Translations under genes and position numbers: made by a program | Notes under the pieces: model-generated | Seen by the model: the letters and a program-made list of their open reading frames with translations, nothing else | Database searches by the model: none | What the model was told of the DNA's origin: nothing | Shown: piece by piece, positions 22,522-30,438 of the stretch | Layout: every line of letters starts with the position of its first letter | Position numbering within the stretch: the stretch's first letter is position 1 | Source of the DNA: an uncultured Anaerolineae bacterium | Lineage (GTDB): Bacteria; Chloroflexota; Anaerolineae; J036; Brachytrichaceae | Direction of reading: 5' to 3' | Length of the DNA: 64,000 bases | Assembly: GCA_938028725.1 (NCBI GenBank) | Contig: CALIMH010000003.1 | Coordinates: 80,594 to 144,593 of the forward strand

Positions 22522-22561
22522 GCTTGTTTAGATGCAGCGGTGGGCAAAAGGTAACAAGCGA
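22522..22561. other. Inverted repeat upstream of the glutaredoxin gene
   Basis: CGCTTGTT at about 22522 and AACAAGCG about 24 bases further form an 8-bp inverted repeat inside the 91-nt gap between the TauE and glutaredoxin genes, the largest gap in the operon. It could be an operator or a weak attenuating hairpin; no U-tract follows. Confidence 0.4.
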
Positions 22562-22578
22562 CGGCGGGGAGGGAGGCA

Positions 22579-23343
22579 CTAGGCCAGCAGCTTGCTGAGG
22601 TTGTCGAACAGCACATACACCCCAAGCAAAAGGACGAAGCCGGCGAACAGCTGACGCAGCCGTAGCGGCGAGACAACTTGCGCCACGCGCGCCCCAGCAA
22701 AGGCACCTAGCAGGCCAGCCACCGCGAACGTCACCACCACACCGATATCCAAAGCGCCATCGCCGAGATGGCCGAGCAAGCCGGAAAGGCTGTTCATCGC
22801 GATCACCAGCAGCGAGGTGCCCACCGCAGCGCGCATCGGCAGCCCCACCAGCATCACGAGCGCCGGCACGCTCAGGAAGCCTCCACCTACGCCGAGGAAG
22901 CCGGTCAGTGCCCCAACCCCCGCGCCGGCCAGCAGGGTTGCCGGCAAGCCGCGCGGCTTTCCGGCTTCGCGCTCGGCGGCGCGGCGCAGCAGCATGGTCG
23001 CGCCCACCACCAGCATGAGCACCCCGAAGGCCGCCATCAGTGCTGTTGGCGAGAAGGCGCGAGAGGCCCGCGCAGTGACGAAGGCCGTGGCCATGCCCGC
23101 CCCCCCGAAGGCCAGCGCAATGCGCCAGTTGAGCGTGCCGTGGGCGCGGTGCATCAGCACACCGCTCAAGCTATTGGCGCCAACAATCGCCAAGGAGGCA
23201 GTGACAGCCGCGCGTGGCTCTTGGCCGATCACATACACCAAGATCGGCACCGTCAAGATCGAGCCGCCCCCGCCCAACAAGCCCAGCGTGAAGCCGATGC
23301 CCACGCCGAGCGTGATCTCGGCCAGCATCATCCAGGCGCTCAC
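22579..23343 (-). CDS. TauE/SafE family sulfur-compound exporter
   Basis: A 254-residue membrane protein with eight or so hydrophobic segments and the two inverted-repeat motifs of the family, GLLGGGGSILTVPIL and FLGVGGGFLSVPALV. TauE/SafE proteins move sulfite, sulfonates or related anions across the inner membrane. The start is a GTG with AAGGAG 6 nt upstream. The gene lies 17 nt after the persulfide-dioxygenase-like gene, so it likely exports the sulfite or thiosulfate made by that enzyme, as TauE does in staphylococcal cst operons. Confidence 0.9.
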   Translation of the reverse strand: MSAWMMLAEITLGVGIGFTLGLLGGGGSILTVPILVYVIGQEPRAAVTASLAIVGANSLSGVLMHRAHGTLNWRIALAFGGAGMATAFVTARASRAFSPTALMAAFGVLMLVVGATMLLRRAAEREAGKPRGLPATLLAGAGVGALTGFLGVGGGFLSVPALVMLVGLPMRAAVGTSLLVIAMNSLSGLLGHLGDGALDIGVVVTFAVAGLLGAFAGARVAQVVSPLRLRQLFAGFVLLLGVYVLFDNLSKLLA

Positions 23344-23360
23344 ACGCCGCTCCTTCTAGC

Positions 23361-24770
23361 TTACTGCGCGCTGGACTCCACCGGCAGCGTTTCCGCCCAA
23401 CGGTCCTCGCTATCTTGGAGCGTGGCCACCTGCGCGAAGCCGGCTCGACGCAGCCAAGAGGCAGCCACGAGAGAACGGTAGCCGCTGCTGCAATAGGCGA
23501 TGATCCACCGGTCGCTCGGCAGACTGGCCAGTTGGCGCGGCAGAAAGCCCAGGGGGATGTGCTTGGCGCCGCGTATGTGTCGGCGGGTGAACTCGGCTTT
23601 GCCGCGCACGTCTAGGAGCACCAGGCCGTTTTGGGGCAATCGCTCCGCCACTTGTGCAGACGTCCACACGGGGAGCGTGGTGACGCGCTCGCCGACGTCG
23701 TCCGGCAACCAATAACCCGCGACTCGGTCAACGCCGATGTTGCGCAGGTTGCGCAACACAGCGGTCAAGTGGTCCTCGCTGGGTAGGATGAGATAGAGTG
23801 GCTTGTCATACTCGACAAACCAGCCGATCCACGTCACGTAGGCGCTGCTGTCCATGGGGATGCTGACAGTGCCGGTCAAGCTAGCGCGAGCGTAGTCCTC
23901 GCGGGGGCGCAAATCCACCACTAGCGCACCCTGCTCCAGGACAGCATGCAGTTCGGCGCGCCCAAGCCGCTGCGGCGCAGGGAGGCTGCTCAACAAGGGG
24001 ACGCCGACCTTGTTGACGCGCTTCATCTGCGCAAAGTAGCGCGGTGGCTCAGGCTGACCGTCGAGCAACCAGCGGACAAAGGCGGCCTGATCGCTGAAAC
24101 GGAAGGCGGGGTTGAAGCGTCGCTCATAGCCGAGGGTGGTGGAAGGGATCGCACCAAGCGCTTTGCCACAAGCGCTGCCTGCCCCGTGACCGGGCCAAAT
24201 CTGCAGATAGTCGGGCAGCGCCTTGAAACGCTGGACGCTGTCAAATTGCTGGCGCGCGCCCACCTCCTTGGTGCCGACCAATCCGGCAGCCTCCTCCAGC
24301 AGGTCGGGTCGTCCCACATCGCCGACGAAGAGAAAGTCGCCGGTGAACACGCCCATAGGCTCATCTGCCACGGCCGTGTCGGTGATCATGAAGCTGAGGT
24401 GCTCAGGGGTGTGGCCGGGGGTGTGCAATGCCTGCACGCGGATGTTGCCCACCATCCAGATATCACCATCGCGCAGACGCACCACGTTGCGGTCGTCATC
24501 GAATTCATATTTCCAGTTTGCGTCGCCCATGTCGCTGACGTAGGCGCGCGCGCCGGTGCGAGCGACGAGCTCACGCAGGCCGCTGACAAAATCCGCGTGT
24601 ATGTGCGTCTCAGTGACGTGGGTGATGTGCAATCCCTCCCGCCGCGCCACGTGCAAGTAGGGCTCCACGTCGCGGATGGGGTCAACCACCATGGCCTCGC
24701 CAGTTTTGGCACAGCCCACCAGGTAAGAAGCCTGGGCCAACGCCTCGTCGTAGAAGTACCTCAGCAGCAT
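23361..24770 (-). CDS. Persulfide-dioxygenase-like MBL protein fused to two rhodanese domains
   Basis: A 469-residue fusion. Residues 1-240 form a metallo-beta-lactamase domain of the ETHE1/CstB type with TETHIHADF (His56, His58, Asp60), HTPGHTPEH and a GDFLFVGDVGRPDLLE block. A first rhodanese domain (about 255-340) has no cysteine where the active-site loop should be (PSEDH). A second one (about 350-460) has an intact CSSGYRS loop. The enzyme should oxidise a persulfide to sulfite or thiosulfate. I chose the ATG at 24770, with GAGGTG 4 nt upstream. It sits between a one-domain rhodanese and a sulfur-anion exporter. Confidence 0.9.
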   Translation of the reverse strand: MLLRYFYDEALAQASYLVGCAKTGEAMVVDPIRDVEPYLHVARREGLHITHVTETHIHADFVSGLRELVARTGARAYVSDMGDANWKYEFDDDRNVVRLRDGDIWMVGNIRVQALHTPGHTPEHLSFMITDTAVADEPMGVFTGDFLFVGDVGRPDLLEEAAGLVGTKEVGARQQFDSVQRFKALPDYLQIWPGHGAGSACGKALGAIPSTTLGYERRFNPAFRFSDQAAFVRWLLDGQPEPPRYFAQMKRVNKVGVPLLSSLPAPQRLGRAELHAVLEQGALVVDLRPREDYARASLTGTVSIPMDSSAYVTWIGWFVEYDKPLYLILPSEDHLTAVLRNLRNIGVDRVAGYWLPDDVGERVTTLPVWTSAQVAERLPQNGLVLLDVRGKAEFTRRHIRGAKHIPLGFLPRQLASLPSDRWIIAYCSSGYRSLVAASWLRRAGFAQVATLQDSEDRWAETLPVESSAQ

Positions 24771-24783
24771 CCGACACCTCCAT

Positions 24784-25122
24784 TCAACGCTGAATAGGGA
24801 ACCCAGCCGCCACCCACTCACCGATGCCGCCGAGGTCGTACACCTCGGTGAAGCCGGCCCGCTGCAGTATGCTGGCCGCGATGCTGCTGCGGTTGCCGGA
24901 GCGGCAATACAGCACGATCGGTTTGTCGTTGGGGAGCTTATCCAGGTGGCGGTCTATCACCTGCACGTCAATATTGCGCGCGCCGGGGATATGGCCGGTG
25001 CGAAACTCCGCCGGCGTGCGCACATCCACCAGCACATGTTCTCGCTGGCGGAAGTCTTGGTGATACTGCTGCGGCGTGAGCGATTTCACACGAGCGCCGC
25101 TGCGAAAGAGAAAACCGAACAT
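24784..25122 (-). CDS. Single-domain rhodanese sulfurtransferase
   Basis: A 112-residue rhodanese domain with the CRSGNRS active-site loop (VLYCRSGNRSSIAAS), HVLVDVRTPAEF at the start of the fold and AGFTEVYDLGGIGEW near the end. The cysteine would carry persulfide sulfur between donors and acceptors. The first 20 residues (MFGFLFRSGARVKS) are hydrophobic then basic and may form a weak membrane or export signal. It is the first gene of the seven-gene sulfur/redox operon and lies 89 nt from the divergent LysR gene. GAGAGAGG is 8 nt before the ATG. Confidence 0.93.
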   Translation of the reverse strand: MFGFLFRSGARVKSLTPQQYHQDFRQREHVLVDVRTPAEFRTGHIPGARNIDVQVIDRHLDKLPNDKPIVLYCRSGNRSSIAASILQRAGFTEVYDLGGIGEWVAAGFPIQR

Positions 25123-25193
25123 AGCCTCAACCTCTCTCGTGATGCTGGTGCATCGTAATCGCGTTGCGACGATCTGCCCAGACCCTTTATGCT

Positions 25194-25199
25194 TATAAT
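25194..25199 (+). promoter_or_regulatory. -10 element of the LysR gene within an AT-rich patch
   Basis: TATAAT lies 12 nt before the TTG start of the LysR-type gene. The surrounding 25 bases (GCTTATAATCTGTAATTAGC) are an imperfect dyad and are the most AT-rich stretch of the divergent gap, so this could also be the LysR operator for autoregulation. The operator part is a guess. Confidence 0.4.
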
Positions 25200-25211
25200 C
25201 TGTAATTAGCT

Positions 25212-26216
25212 TTGGCTTATATCTATCTCGACCCGTATAAGCTGCATCTCTTCTTGCGCGCGGCTCAGGCCGGCAGCTTCAGCGCGGCAGCAACCCAGTT
25301 TGCGATCTCACAGCCGGCGGTTAGCCAACACATCCGCGACTTAGAGCTGCAACTGGGAGTGGCGCTGTTCGAGCGCAGACGTCGCGGGGTGCAACTCACA
25401 CCGCACGGCGAGCGACTGCGACACTACGCCGAGCGCCTGCTGGCGCTCGCGAGCGAGGCCCAACGCGAGATCGCCAACCTTGAAAACGCCGCCGACACCC
25501 AACTGGCGGTGGGCGCGACGCCGGGCATAGGGCACTACGTGCTGCCTGGCTGGCTAGCTCACTTTCACGCCCAACATCCCCGCGTGAAGGTCTCCATCCA
25601 CAGCGGCACCACCGAGTCCATCGGCCAGTTGCTTCAGCAACGGCGCATCGAGATCGGCCTGATCGAGGGCGAGCCATGGCCGACCAGCCCTGGGATGACA
25701 GCCCTGGCGCTGGGGGAGATACCACAACTTCTGGTGGTGGGGCCGAAACACCGCTTCTGGAACCGCGTTAAGCCGGTGACGCTCCAAGAGCTGGACGGCG
25801 AGGCGATGGTGGCGCGCGAGCCAAACAGCCAGACGCGCGCCTGGATGGACGCCTTGTTTGCCCAGCACCGCGTCCAGCCCCGCATCGTGGCAGAGTCCGA
25901 TAGCCCGGCCGCCATCAAGCACTTGGTTGAGCGCAGTGCCACCCTCACACTGCTCCCGCAATATGTGCTGGACGACGAGCTGAGCAGCGGCCGCTTGCAG
26001 GCTGTTCCGCTGCGCCCGCCACTCACGCGCACGCTGCGAGCGACATGGATGAACGACGAGCCGCTCTCACTTCAAGCACACGCCTTCATCCAGCACATCA
26101 TCGCTGCATCACAAGCAGGCTGGACCTCTCAACTGCCCAGCAGCCGGCGCACAAAGGGGTTGAGGCCTCCTCGCCCAAGCTCCCGCCGTTCGCGCAAGGC
26201 CACTGGCAACTTATAA
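25212..26216 (+). CDS. LysR-type transcriptional regulator
   Basis: A 334-residue regulator. Residues about 9-66 are the winged HTH (LHLFLRAAQAGSFSAAATQFAISQPAVSQHIRDLELQ in two parts), then a linker helix and a periplasmic-binding-like effector domain with VGATPGIGHYVLPGWL and IGLIEGEPW. The start is TTG at 25212, the only one that keeps the N-terminal helix. Divergent LysR genes usually control the neighbouring operon, here the sulfur/redox genes. Effector binding to a sulfur compound or oxidant is inference. The last 30 residues are basic and poor in structure. The promoter of the next gene lies inside its stop region. Confidence 0.92.
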   Translation: MAYIYLDPYKLHLFLRAAQAGSFSAAATQFAISQPAVSQHIRDLELQLGVALFERRRRGVQLTPHGERLRHYAERLLALASEAQREIANLENAADTQLAVGATPGIGHYVLPGWLAHFHAQHPRVKVSIHSGTTESIGQLLQQRRIEIGLIEGEPWPTSPGMTALALGEIPQLLVVGPKHRFWNRVKPVTLQELDGEAMVAREPNSQTRAWMDALFAQHRVQPRIVAESDSPAAIKHLVERSATLTLLPQYVLDDELSSGRLQAVPLRPPLTRTLRATWMNDEPLSLQAHAFIQHIIAASQAGWTSQLPSSRRTKGLRPPRPSSRRSRKATGNL

Positions 26217-26217
26217 T
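26212..26217 (+). promoter_or_regulatory. -10 element of the DUF951 operon, leaderless type
   Basis: A perfect TATAAT overlaps the LysR stop codon (26214-26216) and ends 7 nt before the GTG at 26225. The expected transcription start is on the GTG itself. Confidence 0.55.
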
Positions 26218-26224
26218 CGCACAC

Positions 26225-26446
26225 GTGTCCGGCTTTAAGCTGACCCCCGTCAAGGTGGGCGACACCGTCACCTTGCGCAAAGCTCATCCCTGCGGCGGCT
26301 ACGATTGGACGGTCACGCGAGTGGGGGCAGACATTGGGCTGGTGTGCCACACGTGTGGACGCCGTATCATGCTCACACGGCGCGAGTTTGAGCGCCACCT
26401 GAAGGCACACCATCCAGTTGCCGCGCCGACATCTTCCAACCTATGA
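26225..26446 (+). CDS. DUF951 family small zinc-ribbon-like protein
   Basis: A 73-residue protein from a GTG, starting SGFKLTPVKVGDTVTLRKAHPCGGYDW and carrying VCHTCGRRIMLTRREFE. It has the conserved HPCG, CxxC and arginine pattern of DUF951, a family common in Firmicutes and Chloroflexota whose role is unknown; an RNA- or DNA-binding OB/SH3-like fold is plausible. Its stop overlaps the ATG of the next gene (ATGA at 26443-26446), so it is coupled to the glycolipid synthase. Confidence 0.85.
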   Translation: MSGFKLTPVKVGDTVTLRKAHPCGGYDWTVTRVGADIGLVCHTCGRRIMLTRREFERHLKAHHPVAAPTSSNL

Positions 26447-27618
26447 CAGAGCAAAGCCGACGGCGGGTCGTGTTGCTCTATGGCAACACCGGCGGCGGAC
26501 ATCGCAGCGCAGCGCTGGCCATTGCGCGCGCGTTGGAGATGCTTTACCCCAGTCAGTACGACGTCCAGGTGGTGAACGGGCTGGTCAATTTGCCGTTCTT
26601 CATCAACGCCTTCACCGAAACGTACCCGATGTGGGTCAACCACGCGCGCGTGCTGTATGCGCTGGGGTTTCATGCCACCAACGACCGGCGCCGCATTATG
26701 GCTCTGCGCAACGTGCTGGACCCGCTCAGCGAAAAGGCTGCCGACGCGATCATCGAGAACAACCCGGCCGATGTGTATGTGTCTTGTCACCCGCTGTTTG
26801 GGCAGGGGCTGCCGGCAGCGCTTCGGCGACTCAAGAAGGACGCACCGCTCATCCACGTGGTCACCGATCTGGTCTCTGGGCACGTGGCGCACTACGCGCC
26901 CGACGTGGACCTGCTCATCGTGCCCACCGCCGAGGCGTACCAGCAAGCGATCCGCAACCTTGTGCCGGAGGAGAAGGTGGTGGTGTGCGGGCAGCCAGTC
27001 GCGCCCGACTTCGCCGAGCGGGCGGCGCAGCGCGATCACACCCGCGCCGCGCTGAAATTGCGCGACGACCTGCCCACTGTGTTGCTGATCGGCGGCGGTG
27101 ACGGGATGGGACGGCTCGAGGTGACCGCTCGGCATATTGCGCTCAGCGGCCTGCCGCTGCAACTCATCGTGGTGTGCGGGCGCAACCAGCGCGTCAAAGA
27201 TAACCTGGAGTTCCTCAACCCGCGCATCCCGTTGATGTTGGTCATGGGGTTCGTGGACAACATCCCAGAGCTGATGGGGGCGTCAGATGTGCTGATCACG
27301 AAGGCGGGGCCGGGTACGATCTGCGAAGCGTTTATCGCTGGGCTGCCAATCATCCTCTACGACGCAGTTCCCGGCCAAGAGGAAGGCAACGTGGACTACG
27401 TGGTGAAGAATGGAGCTGGTGTGTGGTGTCCTTTCCCGTGGGATGTGCTGCGCCAGCTACGCGCCTGGCTCAACAACCCCGCCGCACGCGAGCAGGCACG
27501 CCAAGCCTCGTTGCGGCTGGCCAGGCCGAACTCGTCGCTGGAGATCGCGCGCACAGTCGTCAACTTCGTCGAACAGCGTGTGGCCTCCAACCCCGCGCAA
27601 AAAGCAAATGCCAGTTGA
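26443..27618 (+). CDS. MGDG-synthase/UgtP-type diacylglycerol glycosyltransferase (GT28)
   Basis: A 391-residue GT-B enzyme. The N-terminal YGNTGGGHRSAALAIARAL matches the MGDG-synthase domain, and the C-terminal half has the nucleotide-sugar site DVLITKAGPGTICEAF and GLPIILYDAVPGQEEGN. Members add galactose or glucose to diacylglycerol at the inner face of the membrane and are close to MurG. Glycolipids of this kind are typical of phototrophic Chloroflexota, which fits the pigment genes elsewhere. Its stop codon falls in the left arm of a hairpin that ends the convergent acidic gene. Confidence 0.88.
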   Translation: MTEQSRRRVVLLYGNTGGGHRSAALAIARALEMLYPSQYDVQVVNGLVNLPFFINAFTETYPMWVNHARVLYALGFHATNDRRRIMALRNVLDPLSEKAADAIIENNPADVYVSCHPLFGQGLPAALRRLKKDAPLIHVVTDLVSGHVAHYAPDVDLLIVPTAEAYQQAIRNLVPEEKVVVCGQPVAPDFAERAAQRDHTRAALKLRDDLPTVLLIGGGDGMGRLEVTARHIALSGLPLQLIVVCGRNQRVKDNLEFLNPRIPLMLVMGFVDNIPELMGASDVLITKAGPGTICEAFIAGLPIILYDAVPGQEEGNVDYVVKNGAGVWCPFPWDVLRQLRAWLNNPAAREQARQASLRLARPNSSLEIARTVVNFVEQRVASNPAQKANAS

Positions 27619-27635
27619 GTGCGCTCAACTGGCAT
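27597..27635 (-). terminator. Intrinsic terminator of the acidic-protein gene
   Basis: A perfect 12-bp stem ATGCCAGTTGAG / CTCAACTGGCAT with a 4-base loop spans 27608-27635. On the minus strand it is followed by TTGCTTTTTG. It lies 12 nt past the acidic gene stop and also covers the stop codon of the convergent glycosyltransferase, where the plus-strand side lacks a U-tract. Confidence 0.85.
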
Positions 27636-27647
27636 CAGCTCACGAGC

Positions 27648-28055
27648 TCACTCGTCCTCTTCGAACTCTTCATCATCGTCCCATAAGCCGGCGTCTTCAT
27701 CATCAAATTCTGCGTCGTCGAAGTCTTCCTCGTCTTCAAACTCTTCATCTTCATCCTCATCCTCAAATCCCTCGTCATCCATGTCCTCGTATTCTTCGTC
27801 CTCAAAATCCGCCTCTTCTTCCTCGTCCTCAAAGTCCTCGTCGTCTTCAAAGTCCTCCTCATCATCGTCGAATTCGTCAAAGTCCTCGTCCTCCTCGAGG
27901 TCTTCCTCAAACAATTCTTCGTCGAGGGCTTCGGTATCCTCGTCGTCTTCTGCGCGCTGCATCAACACGGCCGGGGCGGATGCAAGTCGTTGCCAAAGCA
28001 AGTTGACGACGCCTAACCCCACCCGAGGAGTGACATGCGGGTTGAGAGCAGTCAT
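27648..28055 (-). CDS. Extremely acidic low-complexity protein of unknown function
   Basis: A 135-residue protein. The first 35 residues are ordinary (MTALNPHVTPRVGLGVVNLLW, then QRLASAPAVLMQRA). From residue 36 on almost every position is Glu or Asp, spaced by Phe, Leu or Tyr in DEDFEDEEEE-type blocks. Such tails are disordered polyanions, as in RNA polymerase delta, histone chaperones or metal buffers. It has a TATAAT -10 box 34 nt upstream, GAGG 9 nt before the ATG and its own terminator, which argues for a real gene. I recognise no family. The opposite frame is a serine run and is not credible. Confidence 0.65.
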   Translation of the reverse strand: MTALNPHVTPRVGLGVVNLLWQRLASAPAVLMQRAEDDEDTEALDEELFEEDLEEDEDFDEFDDDEEDFEDDEDFEDEEEEADFEDEEYEDMDDEGFEDEDEDEEFEDEEDFDDAEFDDEDAGLWDDDEEFEEDE

Positions 28056-28088
28056 GTTTACTTACCTCGTGTGCTCGTAGTGGCGTTG

Positions 28089-28096
28089 ATTATAAG
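28089..28096. promoter_or_regulatory. Back-to-back -10 elements (acidic gene and CinA-like gene)
   Basis: ATTATAAG reads TATAAT on the minus strand (28094-28089), 34 nt upstream of the acidic gene ATG, and TATAAG on the plus strand (28091-28096). A second candidate for the plus-strand gene is TATGAT at 28131-28136, 13 nt before its ATG. Confidence 0.4.
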
Positions 28097-28149
28097 TTGC
28101 GTTGCATCAGCATCGGCTGGGGCACGTGGTTATGATCGCGGTGTCCGAT

Positions 28150-29013
28150 ATGGAGCACACCCACGTGGACGATGCACAACGCACGGTCGAAATTTTCGCT
28201 ATTGGCAACGAGCTGCTGGTGGGCCAAGTGCAAGACACTAACACCCACTGGCTGATCCGCGCAGTTACTGTGGCAGGCGGGCAGGTCAGGCGCGCCGGCA
28301 TCCTCCGCGACGACTACACGCACATCTGCGCCGAGATCACCGCCGCGGTGCAACGCGCGCCGCGCTTGATCCTCACCACCGGCGGGCTCGGCCCAACGGA
28401 CGACGACCTCACAATCAGCGCGATCGGGCGCACCTTCGGCCTGGAAATGCGCGAACATCCCCAAGCGCTGGAGTGGGTGCGTGAGCGCTATGCTTACTTG
28501 GCCACCATCCGCCCCAACTTTTCCGCGGAGCTGAACGCGGCGCGCCGCAAGATGGCGCTCTTCCCCGTCGGCGCAAGACCGATCTACAACCCCAGTGGCG
28601 CGGCGCCCGCCATGGCGCTGGATGTGCCCTCTGCTCATCCCGCCGGCGTGACGACCATCGTTTCCTTGCCCGGCGTGCCGTCTGAGATGAAGGCGATCTT
28701 CACCACCTCGCTTCGCCCTGTGCTGGAGCAAACCATCGGGCTGGCTTGCTACTTGGAGCACGTGCTGGTGTTGGACAAAGGCGACGAGTCGCGCATTGCG
28801 GAGCTGCTGGGCCAACTACAGGCGCGCCACCCAACAGTGTATGTCAAGTCGCGCGGCCAATGTCTGGAGGACGGCCTACGGCTGACCGTTGTGCTCTCTA
28901 TCGGCGGTAAGGACGCCGCGCACATCCGCCAAGAACTGGCGCTCGCGGAACAGGAGGCGATGGAAGGGTTGCGACAGCTTGGCTACACCATCCTGCGGGT
29001 GGTGGAGTCGTGA
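28150..29013 (+). CDS. CinA/MoaB-like molybdopterin-binding domain protein
   Basis: A 287-residue protein from the ATG at 28150. It begins with EIFAIGNELLVGQVQDTNTHWL and has TTGGLGPTDDDLTI and SLPGVPSEMKAIF, the MoCF-fold blocks of CinA N-terminal domains (ADP-ribose or NMN related pyrophosphatase/amide hydrolase systems). The C-terminal PncC deamidase domain of full CinA is missing. Members bind nucleotides or pterin and may be hydrolases. Earlier starts exist (28132 and upstream) but add residues without homology. It converges with the CapA-like gene. Confidence 0.86.
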   Translation: MEHTHVDDAQRTVEIFAIGNELLVGQVQDTNTHWLIRAVTVAGGQVRRAGILRDDYTHICAEITAAVQRAPRLILTTGGLGPTDDDLTISAIGRTFGLEMREHPQALEWVRERYAYLATIRPNFSAELNAARRKMALFPVGARPIYNPSGAAPAMALDVPSAHPAGVTTIVSLPGVPSEMKAIFTTSLRPVLEQTIGLACYLEHVLVLDKGDESRIAELLGQLQARHPTVYVKSRGQCLEDGLRLTVVLSIGGKDAAHIRQELALAEQEAMEGLRQLGYTILRVVES

Positions 29014-29019
29014 GCGGCT

Positions 29020-30438
29020 TCACCAAAACTGGCTGACGGCGAACAAGCGGCGTAGCAACGCAGCTCGCTCGGCAGGCTTCATCGGCACGGGTTGGCTGTT
29101 ATCCACGATGAACGCTGTGCGCAAGTCCGCGCCCAGGTAGCGGCCATCGTAGAACACGTGGCGATCCACAAAAGTCTGCTTGACACCCACGCCGGCCTGG
29201 TCGCCGAAAAACAAGTTGCCCACCCCATAGTGGATGAAGCCCTGGGCGTTGACACTAAAGCCCTGCACGTGGTGTCCCTGGCTGCCATTCACGATCACTG
29301 CACCGGCTTCGCGCAACGCCTGAAAATCGCGCACTTGCTGGGCCGAGGGTTGGTAGCTGTATAGCTCTAGGTACTGGATGCTGGCGATAACGTGGTAGCC
29401 GTCGGCGCGGGCGCGGCGGATCGCTGCTTGGATCAGATCGAGGTCGCGCGGGCTGCGGCTGCCGCAGCGGGCGCTGCCGGGTCGCGTGGGCATCGCCCAG
29501 TTCGAGCCAAACCAATTGCAGCCGACGAAGGCGATGCGGTTGCCGTTGTGCGTGAAGCGCGCCGGCTCCAGCGCAGTCGTGATCGTGCGCCCGCCGCCGA
29601 AGTATTGCCAGCCGCGCGCCTCATACATGTCCAACGTGGTGTGGAGATGCTGCCAGCCATAGTCCCACAGATGGTTGCCGGTCAGCTCCACCACGTCGGT
29701 GCCGACATCCTCCAAAAGCGCGATGGAGCGGGGGGCGGAACACATCACCACGCCGCTGTTGAAGGACGGGCGCGGGCATTGGTCCCAGAAGGAAACCTCG
29801 TTGCTGATGTGGGTGATGTCGGCGGTTCGCAGCCAGTTGCGAATAGCGGCAGCGGGATAAAGCAGGCCTTTGCGCTCCATCATGACCGCTGTGCCGCGCA
29901 CCATCGCCGTCACGCCGGTCATGGCCACGACGGTCATGCGGCCCAGGTCGCGGTTGCTGGGTTTGCCTGGCACAATCAACGGGTAGCGCGCTAGCTCCGC
30001 CTCCCGCTCAAATAGGTTGACGCCATCCAGGTGGAGCAGCTTCCAACGCACTTCCAACTGGTCAAAGGGTAGGACGGCAAACGCAGCGGGATGAGCTTCC
30101 CAGGCTGCATCCAGCAGCGCGCCTGGAGACACCACGCGGATGGCAGCCTGCGGCGATGGTTCGCCCAGCAGCACCTTGAGATCGGCCAGCGTGTCCGGCG
30201 AGACGAACAGTGTGGGTGGGCGGCGATTGTTGCTCAAGTCGCTGAGCGCAGCGGCGTCGCCGTTCCAGAAGGCGCGCAGCGCCCCACTGCTCAGGCCATC
30301 GGCCACAGTGGGGAAAGGCGCCGCCACCGCCAACACATGGCCGACGGCTTCAGACTGGGCACGCGCGACAGCGGGCGACGTCGCCACAGCAAGCGCCACC
30401 GACAGCATCCACAGCGCCCAGCCCTGTGCCTGCCTCAT
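29020..30438 (-). CDS. CapA-family (poly-gamma-glutamate synthesis type) metallophosphatase, exported
   Basis: A 472-residue protein with a cleavable signal peptide (WALWMLSVALAVATSPAVARAQ). After a substrate-binding-like first half (periplasmic phosphate-binding-like folds, residues 30-200) the second half carries TADITHISNEVSF, DVVELTGNHLWDYG and GSQGHHVQGF, the metal-site motifs of the PGA_cap family. Known members take part in capsule or cell-wall polyglutamate handling; many have no assigned role. It starts at the ATG that overlaps the stop of the MBL gene (ATGA), so it is the last gene of a three-gene operon with that gene and a VOC protein. Confidence 0.85.
   Translation of the reverse strand: MRQAQGWALWMLSVALAVATSPAVARAQSEAVGHVLAVAAPFPTVADGLSSGALRAFWNGDAAALSDLSNNRRPPTLFVSPDTLADLKVLLGEPSPQAAIRVVSPGALLDAAWEAHPAAFAVLPFDQLEVRWKLLHLDGVNLFEREAELARYPLIVPGKPSNRDLGRMTVVAMTGVTAMVRGTAVMMERKGLLYPAAAIRNWLRTADITHISNEVSFWDQCPRPSFNSGVVMCSAPRSIALLEDVGTDVVELTGNHLWDYGWQHLHTTLDMYEARGWQYFGGGRTITTALEPARFTHNGNRIAFVGCNWFGSNWAMPTRPGSARCGSRSPRDLDLIQAAIRRARADGYHVIASIQYLELYSYQPSAQQVRDFQALREAGAVIVNGSQGHHVQGFSVNAQGFIHYGVGNLFFGDQAGVGVKQTFVDRHVFYDGRYLGADLRTAFIVDNSQPVPMKPAERAALLRRLFAVSQFW

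Noticed and set aside
27619..28080. Plus-strand serine-rich frame of 153 codons
   Set aside because: It is antisense to the acidic gene. Poly-Ser comes from complementing GAN codons, and promoter, ribosome site and terminator all fit the minus strand.
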